Of a stretch of DNA of 64,000 nucleotides, positions 61,445 to 64,000 are shown one piece after another. The translations under genes were made by a program, and so were the position numbers. The notes below the pieces were generated by a model. It searched no databases. It was not told the DNA's origin and saw nothing but the letters and a program-made list of their open reading frames with translations. The stretch covers positions 57,439 through 121,438 of the forward strand of contig UQKW01000005.1 in NCBI GenBank assembly GCA_900541885.1, written 5' to 3'. This stretch comes from an uncultured Collinsella sp. GTDB lineage: Bacteria; Actinomycetota; Coriobacteriia; Coriobacteriales; Coriobacteriaceae. How positions within the stretch are numbered: position 1 is the stretch's first letter; every line of letters begins with the position of its first letter.

Positions 61445-63178
61445 CTACGAGTGGACAACCACGCATAGGCCGACTTTGATGCAGTCGTGAAGTGCCTTGG
61501 CGTCTGCCAGGCGCAGGTTGATGCAGCCGTGGCTGCCGCACCATTTGTACGACTCGGCGTTATCGAAGCTCTTGTCGTTTTGCCAGGTGGCATCATGGAA
61601 GCCGATCATGTTGCCCTCAAACGGCATCCAGTAGCTCACCGGACTCTCGTATTTGGGCTTGCCGGTCTCGGGGTCCTTGGCTCCGATCAGGGTGCTGCCG
61701 CCGTCGTTGCTGTTGATCTGCCAGACGCCCTCGGGCGTGGCGTCCTCGCCCGGCTTGCCCGAGATAAAGTTGGCCTCCCAAACGATATTTCCGCTCTCGT
61801 CATAGTAGCGCGCGTGCTGTTCGGACAAGTCGACGTCGATATACGCCTTCCAGTCGGGCTCTCCCTTTGCGGTAAAGGTGTCGGCCTTCTGGGAGTACTT
61901 GATCTCGATTTCGCCGGTCTGCTTGTTGTTAATGGCGTCCTCGACCTGCTTGGCGAGCGAGCTGCTGTCGATGGACCAACCAAAGTCGCCGCCTTCGACG
62001 GCGCACTGCTTGCCATCGGCGCGCGTCCACCAGCGAGTGGAGCCCACGGTATTAAAGCCGTTGGCGAGCTCGGCTGCCCAGTTGCTGATCTGCGACGTAT
62101 CGAGCGTTGGGTTGGCGGGATCGGCAAAGCTGATCCACTGCAATACGGAGCTGCCATCAACCTTGCCGGCATCCTCGCCGTTGAGCTTGAGGGTCACGTT
62201 GACGCCCAGGAAGTTGTTGGCGGCATCGCATGCGGCCTGAATCTGATCATCGGTCAGCGTTCCATTGAGCGGCTCATAGGCATCGTTGCCGAGCTTGGAA
62301 AGATCTACGGACTCGGCCAGCGAGGCAAGCTCGAGCTCGGCATACTTAATGACATGCTCGCGGTTGATTTTCTCGTTGGAGCGCGCCTTCTCGACGGTAA
62401 ACTTGCCGGCCTGCTCGTCATAGGAGCTATTGGCCTCGAACGTGCCCGAACGGCCCTCGTTAAACTCGTCGATAGCGGCGCCCAGGTCCTCCTCAAACTT
62501 CTTTTGGTCAAAGGCGTCGGAGAGCATGGACAGGTCGACGTCTTGATCAAGATCGACTTCGTTGGAGGTAGCGGTTGTTTTGGTCTTGCCGCTTAAGGAT
62601 TCCACAAGGCGGACCGGCCAAATAAAGGCTTCGTTGTGGCTGATGATTTCTTTTGCGGCAGCTTCGCCGTCGACGATGGGCTCATCGGACTCGGGCTGAT
62701 AGGTCCAGCTAAAGTCATCGCCTGTCACGGTGAGCTTATAGTGCTTCCATGCCGAGTTGACCTTGGTGGCGGCAGACGATGCGTTGGAGAACGAGACGTC
62801 GACGCCGGCGATGGTGGTGTTGGGGTAGGCTAGCTGCGAAAACGCTACGATGCCAACGATATAGACAATGACGATAAGACCCAGGACGACAAAGAGCGTC
62901 GTCTTTTTGCCCGACTTATTGTTGCCGGCGGACTTGCGCGCGGGGCCGCGATCGCCTCGAGCGTGCGTGGGGGGCTGCTTGGGCGCACTGCCGTTTGCCT
63001 GGCGCTGCTGACGTTGTTGACGCTGCTGTCGCTGTTGGTTCGGGCGTTGGGAAGCGTTTGCCGCACCACGCTGCTGACCGTGGCTCGGCGCGATAGGACG
63101 CGGTGACTGAACGCCGCCGGTGTGCCTGCTCGGCTGCTGCGGATCGGGAATCAGTTGAGTTCGATCGTTTTGCGACAT
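61445..63178 (-). CDS. L,D-transpeptidase (YkuD) with peptidoglycan-binding domains
   Basis: A 577-residue cell-wall enzyme that makes 3-3 cross-links or attaches proteins. The cytoplasmic N-terminus (1-~95) is Gln/Arg/Pro-rich (QQRQQRQQRQQ), then one membrane helix (~98-120). Two PG_binding_4/VanW-like modules lie outside, beginning with YPNTTIAGVDVSF. The C-terminal YkuD domain has the HDATW and SHGCINLRLADA motifs with catalytic Cys. ATG at 63178 is better spaced from AAGGA than the ATG at 63187. Confidence 0.9.
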   Translation of the reverse strand: MSQNDRTQLIPDPQQPSRHTGGVQSPRPIAPSHGQQRGAANASQRPNQQRQQRQQRQQRQANGSAPKQPPTHARGDRGPARKSAGNNKSGKKTTLFVVLGLIVIVYIVGIVAFSQLAYPNTTIAGVDVSFSNASSAATKVNSAWKHYKLTVTGDDFSWTYQPESDEPIVDGEAAAKEIISHNEAFIWPVRLVESLSGKTKTTATSNEVDLDQDVDLSMLSDAFDQKKFEEDLGAAIDEFNEGRSGTFEANSSYDEQAGKFTVEKARSNEKINREHVIKYAELELASLAESVDLSKLGNDAYEPLNGTLTDDQIQAACDAANNFLGVNVTLKLNGEDAGKVDGSSVLQWISFADPANPTLDTSQISNWAAELANGFNTVGSTRWWTRADGKQCAVEGGDFGWSIDSSSLAKQVEDAINNKQTGEIEIKYSQKADTFTAKGEPDWKAYIDVDLSEQHARYYDESGNIVWEANFISGKPGEDATPEGVWQINSNDGGSTLIGAKDPETGKPKYESPVSYWMPFEGNMIGFHDATWQNDKSFDNAESYKWCGSHGCINLRLADAKALHDCIKVGLCVVVHS

Positions 63179-63287
63179 CGTATGCATATCCTTCGAATTT
63201 CGCCTTATGGCTCATCGTGTTTTTACTGGGCTTGCATTATAGCGATTGCCCTGCTGTTTGTGGTACGGAAACGGTGGCATTCAAAAG

Positions 63288-63309
63288 AGGTGGGACATTT
63301 GTCCCACCT
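63288..63309. repeat. Short palindrome GGTGGGACA/TGTCCCACC
   Basis: AGGTGGGACA and its exact complement are separated by two bases, between the transpeptidase start and the serine dehydratase stop. It shares the GTGGGACA end of the long palindrome at 23.5 kb. Confidence 0.75.
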
Positions 63310-63327
63310 TTGAGTCGTTCTTAGCCG

Positions 63328-64000
63328 TTATCCGCACACACCGCATTTTGCACAGGCTGAAAGTGCGGCCGGAGCCTGCGCGATGCCGCCCTTTGCCGTC
63401 TCTCGCAGCGTTGCCGGCAACGCGTGGCCCACTGAGAGCATGACATGTGCCATCTGGTCAAACGGCACCAAGCTCTTAATGCCTGCGAGGGCGAGTTGTG
63501 CCGAACTAAAGGCCGCTGCCACGCCGATGGCGTTGCGGTTTTGGCAGGGCACCTCCACGAGGCCACCGACGGGGTCACAAACGAGGCCCAGCAAGTTACT
63601 CAGCGCGATGGAACTGGCGTCGAGCGCCTGCTCGGGCGTGCCGCCGAGCATCTGCACCAGCGCGGCGGCTGCCATGGCGGCGGCGCTTCCCACCTCGGCC
63701 TGGCAGCCGCCCTCGGCGCCGGCGACGCAGGCGCTCGTGGTGAGGTTGAGGCCGATGGCGGCTGCGCAGTAGAGCGCGTCCATGATCTGCTCGTCGTCGA
63801 GCTGAAGGTGATCGGCGAGCGCCAGCACGCAGCCGGGCACGACACCCGCGGATCCTGCCGTCGGAGCTGCGACGATCACGCCCATGGTGGCGGAGCGCTC
63901 GAGCACGGCCATGGCGCGGGCCACGGCTTCGGTCTGGACGGGGCCCATCAGGCTTTCACTCAAATCGTTGCGGCGGGTTGCTTCGACGAGCTTGGCCTCG
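63328..64000 (-). CDS. L-serine dehydratase, alpha-domain (5' truncated by window edge)
   Basis: The frame is open to the window edge, so the start lies beyond 64000; 224 codons are visible. The product is the iron-sulphur L-serine dehydratase, turning serine into pyruvate and ammonia. Conserved features are APTAGSAGVVPGCVLA, the Cys in AGAEGGCQAEVGSA, the CDPVGGLVEVPC cluster-ligand region, and SVGHALPATLRETAKGGIA. The C-terminus ends with CAKCGVCG, an extra Cys-rich tip. Whether it is a separate alpha subunit or fused to the beta domain cannot be seen. Confidence 0.92.
   Translation of the reverse strand, partial: EAKLVEATRRNDLSESLMGPVQTEAVARAMAVLERSATMGVIVAAPTAGSAGVVPGCVLALADHLQLDDEQIMDALYCAAAIGLNLTTSACVAGAEGGCQAEVGSAAAMAAAALVQMLGGTPEQALDASSIALSNLLGLVCDPVGGLVEVPCQNRNAIGVAAAFSSAQLALAGIKSLVPFDQMAHVMLSVGHALPATLRETAKGGIAQAPAALSACAKCGVCG

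Overview
The window looks like chromosomal DNA of a Coriobacteriia gut actinobacterium, most like Collinsella. That assignment rests on general gene content and order (alaS-ruvX-mltG-yqeG-aroK, efp-asp23-nusB-xseB-tlyA-nadK-recN), moderately high GC, GTG/TTG starts and many short palindromic repeats at gene ends. It comes from memory of the group, not from a search.

Layout. 1-23.5 kb is a dense, mostly plus-strand housekeeping block: the ileS 3' end, lspA, rluD, a GT2 glycosyltransferase, a minimal prepilin peptidase, an HD dNTPase, rarA, an envelope/sigma-factor cluster (DUF948-like protein, RsbW-like protein, SigB/F-type sigma, AI-2E permease), alaS, ruvX, mltG, a YqeG phosphatase, aroK plus a degenerate aroB-like gene, a prolidase-type peptidase, efp, asp23, nusB, xseB, tlyA, nadK and recN. 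23.8-31.7 kb is a sugar-PTS region: RpiR regulator, fructose-type EIIBCA, HPr, EI and two tandem 1-phosphofructokinase-like kinases. 31.9-35.7 kb holds cca, tRNA-Glu(CTC), a YbhN-type membrane protein and a TetR regulator. 57.9-63.2 kb (minus strand) has a MacAB-type exporter and an L,D-transpeptidase. The window ends inside L-serine dehydratase.

35.7-57.8 kb is a visibly GC-richer cobalamin island. Each edge carries a short degraded transposase fragment (IS3-like on the left, IS21-like on the right). The minus-strand arm sits behind a good promoter and a cobalamin riboswitch. It encodes a Tat-lipoprotein CbiK, a small lipoprotein, a two-domain lipoprotein receptor with a NEAT-like module, and a BtuC/BtuD-type permease and ATPase. 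The plus-strand arm is an almost continuously overlapping operon: cbiF, cbiD, a 77-codon cbiL remnant, cbiG, cbiH, cbiET, cbiA, cobT, cobU, cobS, a cobU-like/cobC fusion, cbiB, cobD, cbiP, cobO, cbiC, cbiJ. Nearly the whole anaerobic corrin pathway from cobalt-factor II onward is present, but cbiL is gutted and the only cobaltochelatase-like gene is predicted to be exported.

The most interesting points are the exported CbiK with the riboswitch-controlled uptake system, the broken cbiL inside an otherwise intact operon, the IS scars at both island edges, a covarying hairpin repeat that is intergenic at 27.3 kb but inside the ABC ATPase reading frame at 37.0 kb, a set of long near-perfect palindromes, and an AroB-like protein that has lost its zinc ligands.
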